Origin: Planctomycetota bacterium
GTDB taxonomy: Bacteria; Planctomycetota; MHYJ01; JACQXL01; JACQZI01
Assembly: GCA_016207825.1 (NCBI GenBank)
Contig: JACQZI010000042.1
Span: 1 to 17,211, forward strand
DNA: 17,211 nt
Reading direction: 5' to 3'
Below are positions 1-8,350 of the stretch, one piece after another. The notes under the pieces are model-generated. The model was not told where the DNA came from, did no database searches, and was given only the letters and a program-made list of their open reading frames with translations. Each line of letters begins with the position of its first letter. Position 1 is the first letter of the stretch. Position numbers and translations under genes: made by a program.

Positions 1-18
1 CCGATTCACATAATAAAT

Positions 19-86
19 CAGGGGTCATAGACGGGTTCTCCTTATAAAAATACTGTTCTCTACAAGTATTTTCGTCTATGACCCTG
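19..86. repeat. Long imperfect stem-loop
   Basis: GGGTCATAGACG (22-33) pairs perfectly with CGTCTATGACCC (73-84). With a one-base bulge the stem extends to CAG/CTG at 19-21 and 84-86. Inside it AAAATACT (47-54) pairs with AGTATTTT (65-72). The right arm is continuous while the left arm is split by a 13-nt bulge (34-46). GTTCTC occurs both in the bulge and in the apical loop (55-64). TGTTTT follows on the plus strand, so it could terminate a plus-strand transcript entering from the left. It could also be a transposon end or a structured RNA. Confidence 0.6.
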
Positions 87-140
87 TTTTACTTTAACTT
101 TTATATCACTCCTCAAAATAATTATTCAACAAAGCAGGGT

Positions 141-165
141 GCCCCCGAAGTGCAACGGAGCGGGG
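141..165 (+). repeat. GC-rich 25-bp repeat, copy A
   Basis: This 25-bp unit begins GCCCCCGAAG and ends GGAGCGGGG, with CCCCG/CGGGG ends able to pair. It is identical over all 25 bp to 11519-11543, which lies inside the ferredoxin gene. A diverged, inverted relative sits at about 17051-17075. Here it is intergenic, so the element is not confined to coding DNA. Confidence 0.75.
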
Positions 166-305
166 TCAATCGAGTATCCCCGAAACAAAGTGCCCTGAGG
201 TCCCGAGACCGTCAGGATCTAGGGAGAGCGGGGCGGCAGGGATGCACGATTGATTAAGCCGGTAGGTGCAGGACGTCGCTCTGCTCCGGAGCCGGGATGG
301 TTTAT

Positions 306-2618
306 TTAAGGCTGTTGGTATGTTTGCTTTTCCTCTGCCAAAAACCTATGGAGGGTGGCGCGGGAAACGCCCAAGACCTTGGTGGCTTTGAGCTTGTTGC
401 CCTTAGTCTGCCTTAAGGCTTCCTTTACCGCCTCTAAATCGAGTTTGCGCTTGCGCCGCCTTTTAACGCTGATTGACGGAATGCCCTTTTCCTTTTGGAT
501 CTGCGGCGGCAGGTGCTGCGGCTGGATGACACCCCCCCGGCTTTTGACCAGCGCAAACTGGAGCGCGTTCTGCAGTTCCCGGACATTGCCGGGCCATTTA
601 TAGTCTATTAAAATATCCAATGACTCAGGCGATAAAGAAGCTTTGTCCCGCCCGGTTTCTTCCGCGTCTTTTTTAAGGAAGTGCTCGCAGAGGTGCGGGA
701 TGTCGTTTGGCCTTTCACGCAAAGGCGGCATATTCAAAGGAACCACGCTCAAGCGGTAAAAGAGGTCTTCCCTGAAGCGGCCCGCCTTGATTTCGTCATT
801 GAGCGATTTATTGGTGGCGCTGATTACGCGCACGTCCACCTTGATGGTCTTTTCCCCGCCGACCTTTTCAAAGGTGCCGCTCTGAAGGACGCGCAGGAGT
901 TTCACCTGCATGGCCTGGGAAAGGTCGCCGATTTCATCCAGGAAAATCGTGCCGCCGTCCGCCAGTTCAAAGCGCCCCTTTTTGTCGCGGATGGCGCCGG
1001 TAAAAGCGCCCTTGACGTGCCCGAAGAGTTCGCTTTCCAGGAGGCCATCCGGCAGGGCGCCGCAATTGACCGGCACGAACTGCTTGTCCGCGCGCGGGCC
1101 TTCGTTGTGGATGGCGGAGGCGACCAGCTCTTTTCCCGTGCCGCTTTCTCCCTGGATTAAGACCGATACGCCGCTTTCGGCCAATTCTTTTATATTATCA
1201 TATAATTCCTGCATTTTAATATCATGCCCGATGATGCCGGCAAAGGAATGTTCGACTTTAAGCCGTTTCTGCAGTTTATCCAATTCGGTAATATCTTCCA
1301 GGATGACGATGGCGTGGCCTTCGCCCTCGTATTCGAGGGGCGCGGCGCTCAGGAGCAGTGTTTTTTTCTGGAGTTTATCGCTGACCATTAATTCAGCGAT
1401 GGCTTTACGCTGGTGGATGCTCTTGCCGGCAAGGGCATCCTGGATGGTCGTGCGGATATCGCAGGTGCGGCAGAGGTCTGCCAGGTCGCCTTGTTCGCAC
1501 CGTCCGGCTGAATTGACGCATTTTAGGGCGTCGCCCCAGCGCTTATCAATGAAGTCTTTTTTGGAAATATCGAACAGGCGTTCGAATGATTTATTAGTCG
1601 CTTTGATATGCCTGTTTTTATCTACGATAACGATGCCGTCCGGCATGGACTCGAATATTGCCCTGAATTTCTGCTCGGATTTATGGATGGCCAGGCGCAG
1701 GCGGATGGATGTTATGCCATAAGCCAAATCGCTTGCCAATTCGGCAAGCAACTTCACCTCATCTTCCGAAAACGCCTCAGGGTCGCTGGAATAAATATTG
1801 AGCGCGCCGAAGGGCTTGCCGTCTGTAATTAAAGGAAGCACAATGGATGAGGCATAGCCACGTTTCAGAGCCTCTTCGCGCCAGGGCTTGAAATGGGGGT
1901 CGGTGAGCATATTAGCGCATATCGAAGGCTTGCCGGTCCGGATTGCCGTGCCGGTCGGTCCCCTGCCCAGTTCCGTATCCGCCCAGGTAAGTTTTAATCC
2001 TTCAATGTATCCTTCCTCAAAACCGGCATAAGCAACCGGGAGGACGCGCTTTTCCTCGTCATTTTCGGCAAAGCCTATCCAGACCATCTTATACCCGCAG
2101 TCTTTCACGACAATCTTACACACTTCGCCCATGTAAACCGATTCATTTATCGCGTGCATCATCGCCTGGTCGCTGTTGCTGAGCGCTTTCAGCGTCCGGT
2201 TAAGCTTATGGAGTTCTGCCTCGCGTTTCTTGCGTTCGATGGCGTAGCGTATGCACCTTATCAGGGAATCGCTGTGGATTTTCCCCTTGACCAGATACTC
2301 CTGCGCGCCTTTCTGGACCGCGCTGATGCCTGTTTTTTCATCCTCAAGCCCGGTCAGCACGATAATCGGAAAATCCCGTTCATCGGCATATAATTTATCG
2401 ATATTCTCCACGCCCGTGCTATCCGGGAGGTTTAAATCCAATAAGACCGCGTCAAACTTCTGTTTGGATAAAAAGCCTGAGGCATCCTTAAGGTTCTCGG
2501 CATGCGTCAACTCAAAATCCGTTGAATGGTTTTCGCTCAAGAACTCCTTGATAAGGCGAAAATCAGCCGGATTATCCTCTATGGCCAGTATTCTTAATTT
2601 TTCCCGCTTTTCATTCAT
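306..2618 (-). CDS. Sigma54-dependent response regulator, REC-GAF-PAS-AAA+-Fis HTH
   Basis: A cytoplasmic enhancer-binding activator of RNA polymerase-sigma54. Domains in order: receiver at about 9-128 (acid pocket E14/D15, phosphoacceptor D61, T89, K111), GAF at about 145-308, PAS at about 313-448, AAA+ at about 460-690, and a Fis-type helix-turn-helix at about 727-760. The AAA+ core is intact, with Walker A GESGTGKE (490-497), the sigma54-contacting GAFTGA loop (537-542) and Walker B with DE at 561-562, so it should be active. The PAS holds a cysteine cluster (C367, C374, C383, C386) that could bind a metal or redox cofactor; that is inference. It is the last gene of the kinase operon, 47 bp after the Rcp1-type receiver, and a likely output of the upstream kinase. 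A purine-rich stretch (AAAGGCAAGAAG) precedes the ATG. Its targets are unknown. Confidence 0.92.
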   Translation of the reverse strand: MNEKREKLRILAIEDNPADFRLIKEFLSENHSTDFELTHAENLKDASGFLSKQKFDAVLLDLNLPDSTGVENIDKLYADERDFPIIVLTGLEDEKTGISAVQKGAQEYLVKGKIHSDSLIRCIRYAIERKKREAELHKLNRTLKALSNSDQAMMHAINESVYMGEVCKIVVKDCGYKMVWIGFAENDEEKRVLPVAYAGFEEGYIEGLKLTWADTELGRGPTGTAIRTGKPSICANMLTDPHFKPWREEALKRGYASSIVLPLITDGKPFGALNIYSSDPEAFSEDEVKLLAELASDLAYGITSIRLRLAIHKSEQKFRAIFESMPDGIVIVDKNRHIKATNKSFERLFDISKKDFIDKRWGDALKCVNSAGRCEQGDLADLCRTCDIRTTIQDALAGKSIHQRKAIAELMVSDKLQKKTLLLSAAPLEYEGEGHAIVILEDITELDKLQKRLKVEHSFAGIIGHDIKMQELYDNIKELAESGVSVLIQGESGTGKELVASAIHNEGPRADKQFVPVNCGALPDGLLESELFGHVKGAFTGAIRDKKGRFELADGGTIFLDEIGDLSQAMQVKLLRVLQSGTFEKVGGEKTIKVDVRVISATNKSLNDEIKAGRFREDLFYRLSVVPLNMPPLRERPNDIPHLCEHFLKKDAEETGRDKASLSPESLDILIDYKWPGNVRELQNALQFALVKSRGGVIQPQHLPPQIQKEKGIPSISVKRRRKRKLDLEAVKEALRQTKGNKLKATKVLGVSRATLHRFLAEEKQTYQQP

Positions 2619-2642
2619 TCTTCTTGCCTTTCATCCTCTCGT

Positions 2643-2667
2643 CCCTCGTTTCCTCTTCCCTCGTTTC
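2643..2667. repeat. Short direct repeat between receiver and activator genes
   Basis: CCCTCGTTTC occurs at 2643-2652 and again at 2658-2667, in a pyrimidine-rich tract spanning the junction of the two genes. The second copy carries the stop codon of the receiver gene (TGA, 2666-2668 on the minus strand). This looks like another low-complexity dispersed repeat at a gene junction. Function unknown. Confidence 0.45.
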
Positions 2668-3118
2668 ATCGCACATTCGTCGGGAGTTTCACAATCGTCA
2701 GCCAGAAATCCTTGATGGATTTTACCACCGTGGAAAACTGGTTCAAATCCAAGGGCTTGGTAATATAGCAATTCGCGTGTAGTTTATATGATTTCGCGAT
2801 ATCCTCTTCCGCCTTGGAAACGGTCAGGATGACTACGGGAATGCTTTTCAATGAATCATCGCATTTTATTTCTTTTAATACTTCTCGCCCGTCTTTTTTG
2901 GGTAGGTTCAAATCCAGCAATATGAGGTCGGGCCGGACCGCTTTTGTGAACCTTCCTTCCCGGCGCAGGAATTCCATCGCCTCGACCCCGTCGCTTACTA
3001 CATGGAGATTTACGTGCAGTTTTTCCTCTTTCAATGCCTCCTTGGTCAGGCGGACATCAGCCGGGCTGTCCTCGACCAGAAGGACCTCGATGGGGTTTAT
3101 GCCGTTATTATTAGCCAT
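2666..3118 (-). CDS. Rcp1-type single-domain response regulator
   Basis: A 150-residue stand-alone receiver of the CheY/Rcp1 type, expected to take phosphate from a partner kinase. The acid pair is E16/D17, the phosphoacceptor D69 in LLDLNLP, T99 and K121 complete the active site, and there is no output domain. I chose the ATG at 3118, preceded by AAAGGAATCAGAA. A longer in-frame start at 3205 would add 29 residues read from the AT-rich repeat and is unlikely. Rcp1-type receivers usually lie directly downstream of phytochrome-like or PAS kinases. Here the fhb gene and repeats separate it from the 1525-aa kinase, its probable partner. Confidence 0.9.
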   Translation of the reverse strand: MANNNGINPIEVLLVEDSPADVRLTKEALKEEKLHVNLHVVSDGVEAMEFLRREGRFTKAVRPDLILLDLNLPKKDGREVLKEIKCDDSLKSIPVVILTVSKAEEDIAKSYKLHANCYITKPLDLNQFSTVVKSIKDFWLTIVKLPTNVR

Positions 3119-3136
3119 TTCTGATTCCTTTCTTTT

Positions 3137-3240
3137 CAATAACCAATTATAGGTTACAAGATACAATAACCAAGATACAAATTGCAAACAAATTACAAAT
3201 CCCAAAATACATTAGTTGTTGTAATTTGGTCATTGGTTAT
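3137..3240. repeat. AT-rich mirrored repeat, copy 1
   Basis: The left half is CAA-rich (3137-3210) and the right half TTG/TTGG-rich (3214-3240), so the unit is an imperfect inverted repeat. It contains CAAGATACAATAACCAA (3157-3173) and TTTGGTCATTGGTTAT (3225-3240). Both words recur exactly on the other side of the fhb gene, at 3602-3618 and 3649-3664. The unit provides the last codons and the TGA stop of the fhb gene. Confidence 0.8.
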
Positions 3241-3580
3241 CCGACTTATTAATAATCGCTGAAAGAATATTTTTAAGTTCTTCCGCTTCTTTCATGAGAG
3301 GTTTAATCTCCTTTTCCTTGCCTGTATTGGCCTCCAAAATCAGTTCGAGCCAATGAAGGCTTTCTTTAGCTTCTCTACGGGCTATTTTCAGGCGATTCAG
3401 GAAATCCTTCTTCCCCAGAGCATCATTTGCCTCCCTGTAATTCGCTCCAACAGAACCGGCTGAACCAACCACTTGGCCCACCAAACGGTCATTCATTGGG
3501 TTCCTGGGCAAACACTTGCATAACCTTATCACTGCTTTTGCGAATTCAGTAGTTCGCTTTTCTAAATTGAATGTGCTCAT
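3230..3580 (-). CDS. Four-helix-bundle protein (S23/IVP family, Avd-like)
   Basis: A 116-residue, all-helical protein of the family known as four helix bundle protein or 23S rRNA intervening-sequence protein. Family hallmarks are visible: FNLEKRTTEFA at the start, the GSAGSVGANYREAND segment (about 39-53), KKDFLNRLKIARREAKESLHWL (about 57-78) and a charged C-terminal helix. The same fold is found in Avd, the accessory protein of diversity-generating retroelements. Members found outside rRNA have no settled function. No good ribosome-binding site precedes the ATG, and the gene begins and ends in AT-rich repeat. It interrupts a kinase-receiver operon, which suggests insertion as a unit with its repeats. 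No reverse transcriptase gene is present in the window. Confidence 0.88.
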   Translation of the reverse strand: MSTFNLEKRTTEFAKAVIRLCKCLPRNPMNDRLVGQVVGSAGSVGANYREANDALGKKDFLNRLKIARREAKESLHWLELILEANTGKEKEIKPLMKEAEELKNILSAIINKSDNQ

Positions 3581-3584
3581 AAGA

Positions 3585-3780
3585 TTTCAAATTCCAATCA
3601 CCAAGATACAATAACCAAACAAATTCCAAACACCAAATCACAAACATGTTTGGTCATTGGTTATTGGTCATTATTTGGTGCTTGTTTCTTGGTTATTGGT
3701 AATTTCTCTCCTTTGGTTATTGTTTCTTGTATCTTGGTTATTTCGTTTATCTTGATTATTTGTTATTATCCCAATTGGTA
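3585..3780. repeat. AT-rich mirrored repeat, copy 2 (extended)
   Basis: The CAA-rich half (3585-3642) meets a TTGG-rich half (3649-3770) at the palindrome CAAACATGTTTG (3641-3652). It contains CAAGATACAATAACCAA (3602-3618) and TTTGGTCATTGGTTAT (3649-3664), exact matches to copy 1, and TTGGTCATTATTT (3664-3676), which recurs at 9693-9705. TTGGTTATTG-like words repeat several times. The TTGG half overlaps the 3' end of the kinase gene and encodes its last roughly 33 residues, which are rich in N, Q, T and R. Confidence 0.8.
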
Positions 3781-6700
3781 TTGTAAAGTAGAACGTCGCC
3801 CCCTTCCCCACCTCGGATTCGACCCAAATCTTTCCCCCATGGTTTTCTACAATCTTTTTGCATATGGCCAGTCCAATGCCCGTGCCCGGGTATTCCTGCC
3901 GGGAATGGAGGCGCTGGAAAATCTGGAAGACCTTATCTTTGTATTGCGGTTCCATACCGATACCGTTATCCTTGACGCAGAAAACCCATTCCGTATCGCA
4001 TTTTTCGGCGTTTATACTAATTTTAGGAGATTCTTTATTGCGGAATTTTAAGGAGTTGCCAATCAGGTTATGGAATAACTGTATGAAGCTGCTTTCATGA
4101 ATATTTACCACTGGCAAATCACCGCGATTTACGGCTGCGCCGGCGGATTTTATTGTTTCGGACAGGTTTTTGATTACTTTATCCACGATTTCATTAGAAT
4201 CAACTTTTCTCGCAATAGTTTCCCTGCGCCCCACGCGGGAATACTCCAATAGGTCGGTAATTAATTTCTGCATGCGGACGGCACCATCCACGATGAATTC
4301 TATAAAATCATCCGCATCCTTATCTAATTTATTCTTATAGCGTTTTTCCAAGAGCTGCGAATAGTTGGACATCACTCTCAACGGCTCTTGCAGGTCATGG
4401 GAAGCCACATAGGCAAACTGTTCCAGGCTTTCGTTGGAACGCCTGATTTCATCTTCCATCTCTTTCCGTTCGGTTATATCCTGGACCATCCCGACGGAAC
4501 GGATGATCTTGCCGGACGAATCCCGGGCATGACGACATTTCTCATGGACGAACCTGATTTCACCTGTGGATTTGCGCACCACGCGGTGTTCTATCTCATA
4601 GGTATTCCTGCCTTCGCGGATAGAACTGGAATAAGCATCATCGACTGCCTTACGGTCTTCCGGATACACCCGCTCCAGAAACGCCTCGTATGTAGCAGGA
4701 AATTCCTGAGGCGTTAATCCAAATATGCGGTAAACCTCATCCGACCAGGTTAAACGCTTATTTACCAGGTCGAGCTCCCAACTGCCCAGGTGGGCAATTT
4801 CCTGCGAGCGTTTCAGCCGGTCCTCGCTTTGCCGTAATTCTTCTTCAGCGCGCTTGCGCATGGTAATATCGCGCGCCACGTGCACCGAACCTATCTGTTT
4901 GCCCTGTTCATCCTTAAGCGGCGTCGTGCTGACCAGCAAATCGCATTTCAGCTTTTCTTCATGCACTTCAACCGTATGTTCCTGCCCATCCGCTACAGTC
5001 AGTGTATGAGGGCAGCATGAGGGAGGCTCTTTGGAGCCGTGCATACATTTATAGCAAGTTTTTCCGACAATGTCTTTCGGGGTAAAGCCGAGCTTTTTTA
5101 CCATTGCCCTGTTGGCCCGGACGATGCGGTGATTATTATCTATAATGGCGATTAAATCCGGCACGCTGTCAAAGGTGCGCTCCCATTCCTGCTTGGCGCG
5201 CAAGAGTGCTTTTTCATCCTTCATGCGCAACATCGCTACCGCCACCTGGTCTGCCACCGCTTTCATCAGGGAAAGCTCTTCGTCGCTGAATGCCGGCCGG
5301 TTATTGGTGCCGAATGATAATGTCCCGATGACCTTATTTCCTTTCATAAGCGGATGGCAGGCATAAGCCTGGATGCCGTAAGATTTGACCAGTTTGGTTC
5401 TTTCATCCGGCGTAGTCTGGATATGCTCTGCCACGATACGCGCCTTGTCCCGTGCCACGCATCCGCAGACGGCCACGCCGTAATCCAGCCATTCCATCTT
5501 TTTGGCTTCCGATGCAGGGATGCCGGCACAGGCATTAAGATGAAGTTTTCCCGCACCTTCATCCACGAGGAAATTGAAGAATGCCTGGCAGTCAAGGTGT
5601 TCCATCACCTTGCGGCATATTGAACTCGCCGCTTTTTGCGGGTCGGTTGACCTTAACAATTCATTGGCAATCCATGACAAAAGCACGAACCTTTCCACGC
5701 TGTTTTTGAGCTCGTTTTCCGCCCTTCCGCGTTTCAATGTCAGTGCCACCAGATTAATGAATGATTCTATTACCTTGAGATTCTTTAGGTCTTCTGACCT
5801 GTCGGCAATAATCGCTACCGTGCCCATTAAGACGTTGTTTATAGCAAACGGCATTATGTAGGCAGTTCCTAAATTGAGTTCGGATTCCGCCTGCCTGCAC
5901 AGAGCCTGGGGCAGTTGCCTGAAGGTTAGCTCCTGCAAGCCGCCTTCGACCACGGTAATGCGCCCGGCACTCATCTGCTTTTTAGCATTGTCGTCAAATA
6001 CGAATTCCATTCCGATGGGGTTCCTGCCCAACAAAGCAGGTATCTTTTTCAGTTTGTCAGCCGGCCCGGCCAAAGCCCGGATGAAAACCCGGTTGGTTTC
6101 TGCATAGTATTCATTGATACTAATTACGGCGCTACCGGCTATGTTATGTAATTGCCGTGCGGCATACTGAAACAATTCTCCGGAAGTCATCTGTTCCAGG
6201 AAACTTACTGCGGAAGCGGTTAGGAATTCCTGGTTTTTTGTGTATTCGGCCAGCCTTTGCACCGTATGCTTCCATTCGGTAATATCCCGCCCATACACGT
6301 TAACATAGCCTTCAGCAATGACGGGCGCCAGCACGAGAGAGAAGAACCTGCCATGGATATTAGTTTCAATCTCACTGGGTACTCCCGATTTAAGCGATTC
6401 AGCAACCCATCTGCGCCACTGTTCTGATACGGGTTTACCTGCCCGGTAGTTCAATTGAGTGGTTATGGGCCGAGCCGCCTTGTTAAAATATAAAAGAGTT
6501 CCGTTTGAAGCGATACGCATTACCACATTGGGGTTTTCGGCAGGGAATTTGGAAAGGCTTAGTATTTCATGTTCGGCTTTTTTCCGTTCGGTGATGTCGC
6601 TATGCATGGCGAGATTTCCGGTGTGTTTCCCTGCGCTGTCAAACAACGGGGAAACGCTGCCAAGCGTCCATAAAACCGAGCCGTCTTTCCTGCGGAATTT

Positions 6701-8248
6701 ATATTCGCCCTGGAAGCTTTTCCCGTGCTTTAGTGTGTTTAAGGCTTTGACAACCAAAGGCTTTTGGCCTTCATCCATAAAATCCAGGCTTTTTTTACCT
6801 ATCAGTTCTTCTCTTGGATAACCCAGCATATCCGCCATCTTCTGGTTGACGAATACAAAACCGCCTTCAGGTTTCCCGATTGCGATTCCATCATTTGCCG
6901 TCTCAACAATCGTGCGGTGTTTTTCTTCGGAGACCTTCAGATTCTCCTCGGCTTTTTTCCGTTCGGTGATGTCCCTGTGCACTGAAACAATGGAGCTAAT
7001 CAACCCATTCTCATCCTTTAATACCCTGGTAAATGATTCCACGTTGATGGGCGTGCCGTTTTTATGATGTTCAACCAGTTCGCCGCGATATTGTCCGGTT
7101 TTAAATAGCAACCTGATTGCCTTTTCCCGGGTCGTTCCGACAAACTCAGTCTGCAGAAGGTCGGATAACCGTTTACCCAGGATTTCATCAGCCTTCCAGC
7201 CATATAACGATTCTGCCACCTTATTCCATGAAGTGATATTAAATTGCTTATCCATTGATATGATTACATCGTTTACATTTGCCAAGAGATACGCCTGATA
7301 AAGTATCTGTTGTTGCGCCTTCTTGCGTTCGGTGATATCCTGGAATGTCACGGCAAAGTATCCCCTGTGCGGGCTGAAGGCGGAAATCGAATACCATTTT
7401 TGGAGTGCTTGCGCATAACTCTCAAACCGGATTGGTTTCCCTGTCATCGCAACACGCCCGTATTTGCCAATCCAATCGGTCGGGTCTTTTTCTATGCCCG
7501 GTATGATCTTAGTAACCGTCTTGCCGATGATGTTTTCCTTTTTAAGCCCGGTAAGGTTCTCAAATGCCTTGTTCGCTTCATGGAAAATATAATCGCAGGG
7601 CTTTCCCTTCTCATCCAGGACTATCCGGTGGTAGGCGAATCCTTCCGACATATTGCTGAAAAGGAAGCGCAGTTTACCTTCGCTCCGTTTCAATTCATCC
7701 TTGATTGTCCGCGCTTCCGAGCCTTCAATGATTTCCCATTTACCTGCATTGCGAACCAGCGCGAAACGGTGTTTTTTTACGAGTTCCATCAGTTTTAAGG
7801 CATTGAACCTGTCACGCTGATATATAAAGGCGGCAATTATATTATACCTGCCAATAGCGTCAACAGCAAAGTCTGGGGAAACTCCGCAGGCAAGCCTTAA
7901 CCCGTCAAAGCCCCTGGAAACAGCCTTATCAATCTGTGCAACAAGAAACCGGTTATCTTTGCCATTAGCAACCCGCCACTTGTCGTTTGGGATTATCTTT
8001 ATCTGCCCGCTCTTTAAATATTTGTTGAAATAAGGCACGGCTTTAGCAAAAGTTCTCTTCGCGGACGCGGCATCAAGCGGAGCGGAGGTTACCCATAGGC
8101 AGAATTCATTGTTCTCCAATCCTGCTTTGAAATAGGGTATGAGAATCTCAACGAGGTCATCCTTTGACTGGTAAAACTGGCAGAAATGGCTGCCCCAGGC
8201 AATGTCGCCGATTAATGGGATGCCTGATTTACGTTTGTCAAATTGCAT
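3671..8248 (-). CDS. Large MEDS/multi-PAS/GAF sensor histidine kinase
   Basis: A soluble 1525-residue hybrid sensor without membrane segments. Order: MEDS domain (about 8-175; WGSHFCQFY at 18-26), PAS (about 187-310), PAS (about 313-433), PAS (about 437-558), PAS (about 562-660), diverged GAF (about 670-838), GAF (about 855-1010), PAS with a cysteine cluster (about 1018-1132; C1065, C1068, C1078, C1079), PAS (about 1145-1263), HisKA (H1284 in ASHDLQEPL) and HATPase (N1394/N1398, DNGIGM 1427-1432, GTGIGLAI 1455-1462). No receiver is fused, fitting phosphotransfer to the separate Rcp1-type receiver. The catalytic domain ends at about 1492; residues 1493-1525 come from the AT-rich repeat. No ribosome-binding site is visible, and a strong inverted repeat lies just upstream. 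The start is fixed by the MEDS domain beginning at residue 8. Confidence 0.93.
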   Translation of the reverse strand: MQFDKRKSGIPLIGDIAWGSHFCQFYQSKDDLVEILIPYFKAGLENNEFCLWVTSAPLDAASAKRTFAKAVPYFNKYLKSGQIKIIPNDKWRVANGKDNRFLVAQIDKAVSRGFDGLRLACGVSPDFAVDAIGRYNIIAAFIYQRDRFNALKLMELVKKHRFALVRNAGKWEIIEGSEARTIKDELKRSEGKLRFLFSNMSEGFAYHRIVLDEKGKPCDYIFHEANKAFENLTGLKKENIIGKTVTKIIPGIEKDPTDWIGKYGRVAMTGKPIRFESYAQALQKWYSISAFSPHRGYFAVTFQDITERKKAQQQILYQAYLLANVNDVIISMDKQFNITSWNKVAESLYGWKADEILGKRLSDLLQTEFVGTTREKAIRLLFKTGQYRGELVEHHKNGTPINVESFTRVLKDENGLISSIVSVHRDITERKKAEENLKVSEEKHRTIVETANDGIAIGKPEGGFVFVNQKMADMLGYPREELIGKKSLDFMDEGQKPLVVKALNTLKHGKSFQGEYKFRRKDGSVLWTLGSVSPLFDSAGKHTGNLAMHSDITERKKAEHEILSLSKFPAENPNVVMRIASNGTLLYFNKAARPITTQLNYRAGKPVSEQWRRWVAESLKSGVPSEIETNIHGRFFSLVLAPVIAEGYVNVYGRDITEWKHTVQRLAEYTKNQEFLTASAVSFLEQMTSGELFQYAARQLHNIAGSAVISINEYYAETNRVFIRALAGPADKLKKIPALLGRNPIGMEFVFDDNAKKQMSAGRITVVEGGLQELTFRQLPQALCRQAESELNLGTAYIMPFAINNVLMGTVAIIADRSEDLKNLKVIESFINLVALTLKRGRAENELKNSVERFVLLSWIANELLRSTDPQKAASSICRKVMEHLDCQAFFNFLVDEGAGKLHLNACAGIPASEAKKMEWLDYGVAVCGCVARDKARIVAEHIQTTPDERTKLVKSYGIQAYACHPLMKGNKVIGTLSFGTNNRPAFSDEELSLMKAVADQVAVAMLRMKDEKALLRAKQEWERTFDSVPDLIAIIDNNHRIVRANRAMVKKLGFTPKDIVGKTCYKCMHGSKEPPSCCPHTLTVADGQEHTVEVHEEKLKCDLLVSTTPLKDEQGKQIGSVHVARDITMRKRAEEELRQSEDRLKRSQEIAHLGSWELDLVNKRLTWSDEVYRIFGLTPQEFPATYEAFLERVYPEDRKAVDDAYSSSIREGRNTYEIEHRVVRKSTGEIRFVHEKCRHARDSSGKIIRSVGMVQDITERKEMEDEIRRSNESLEQFAYVASHDLQEPLRVMSNYSQLLEKRYKNKLDKDADDFIEFIVDGAVRMQKLITDLLEYSRVGRRETIARKVDSNEIVDKVIKNLSETIKSAGAAVNRGDLPVVNIHESSFIQLFHNLIGNSLKFRNKESPKISINAEKCDTEWVFCVKDNGIGMEPQYKDKVFQIFQRLHSRQEYPGTGIGLAICKKIVENHGGKIWVESEVGKGATFYFTIPIGIITNNQDKRNNQDTRNNNQRREITNNQETSTK

Positions 8249-8260
8249 ACTTCAAACTTT

Positions 8261-8343
8261 ACCGCAAAGGCGCAAAGAAACCAAGAATGGCAAATTTCTG
8301 ACTTAAAATTTCCAATCCGAAATTCCCTTTGCGTCTCTGCGGT
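8261..8343. repeat. Dispersed inverted repeat in kinase leader
   Basis: ACCGCAAAGGCGCAAAG (8261-8277) and CTTTGCGTCTCTGCGGT (8327-8343) are reverse complements at 15 of 17 positions, separated by 49 bp. This GCAAAG/CTTTGCG style of repeat is, from memory, common in intergenic DNA of uncultured Planctomycetota-like genomes. It sits between the MEDS gene and the kinase gene, ending 13 bp before the kinase start codon. In the transcript it would form a stem next to the initiation site. Confidence 0.75.
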
Positions 8344-8350
8344 GAATACA

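Larger units (their letters stand above)
1..305. other. Gene-free left end with hairpin and GC-rich repeats
   Basis: I see no convincing gene here. The stretch holds a long stem-loop (19-86), an AT-rich spacer, and from about 120 a repeat: a 20-bp word AATTATTCAACAAAGCAGGG (120-139) followed by a GC-rich unit (141-165). A degenerate second unit follows (the shared word AATCGAG at 168-174, then CCCCGAA). The rest (about 190-300) is GC-rich with short palindromes such as GCTCCGGAGC and no recognisable reading frame. It lies downstream of the minus-strand sigma54 activator, but I find no hairpin with a T-run in the right orientation to call its terminator. Confidence 0.6.

Noticed and set aside
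681-1722. Plus-strand open frames of 159 and 270 codons opposite the sigma54 activator
   Set aside because: They are antisense to a fully conserved multi-domain protein and show no domain pattern.
3119-3205. N-terminal extension of the Rcp1-type receiver giving a hydrophobic leader
   Set aside because: The extension is read from the AT-rich repeat, while a good ribosome-binding site precedes the ATG at 3118 and receivers of this type are soluble.
3137-3780. CRISPR array
   Set aside because: Repeat words vary in length and spacing, are mirrored rather than direct with unique spacers, and no cas genes are present.
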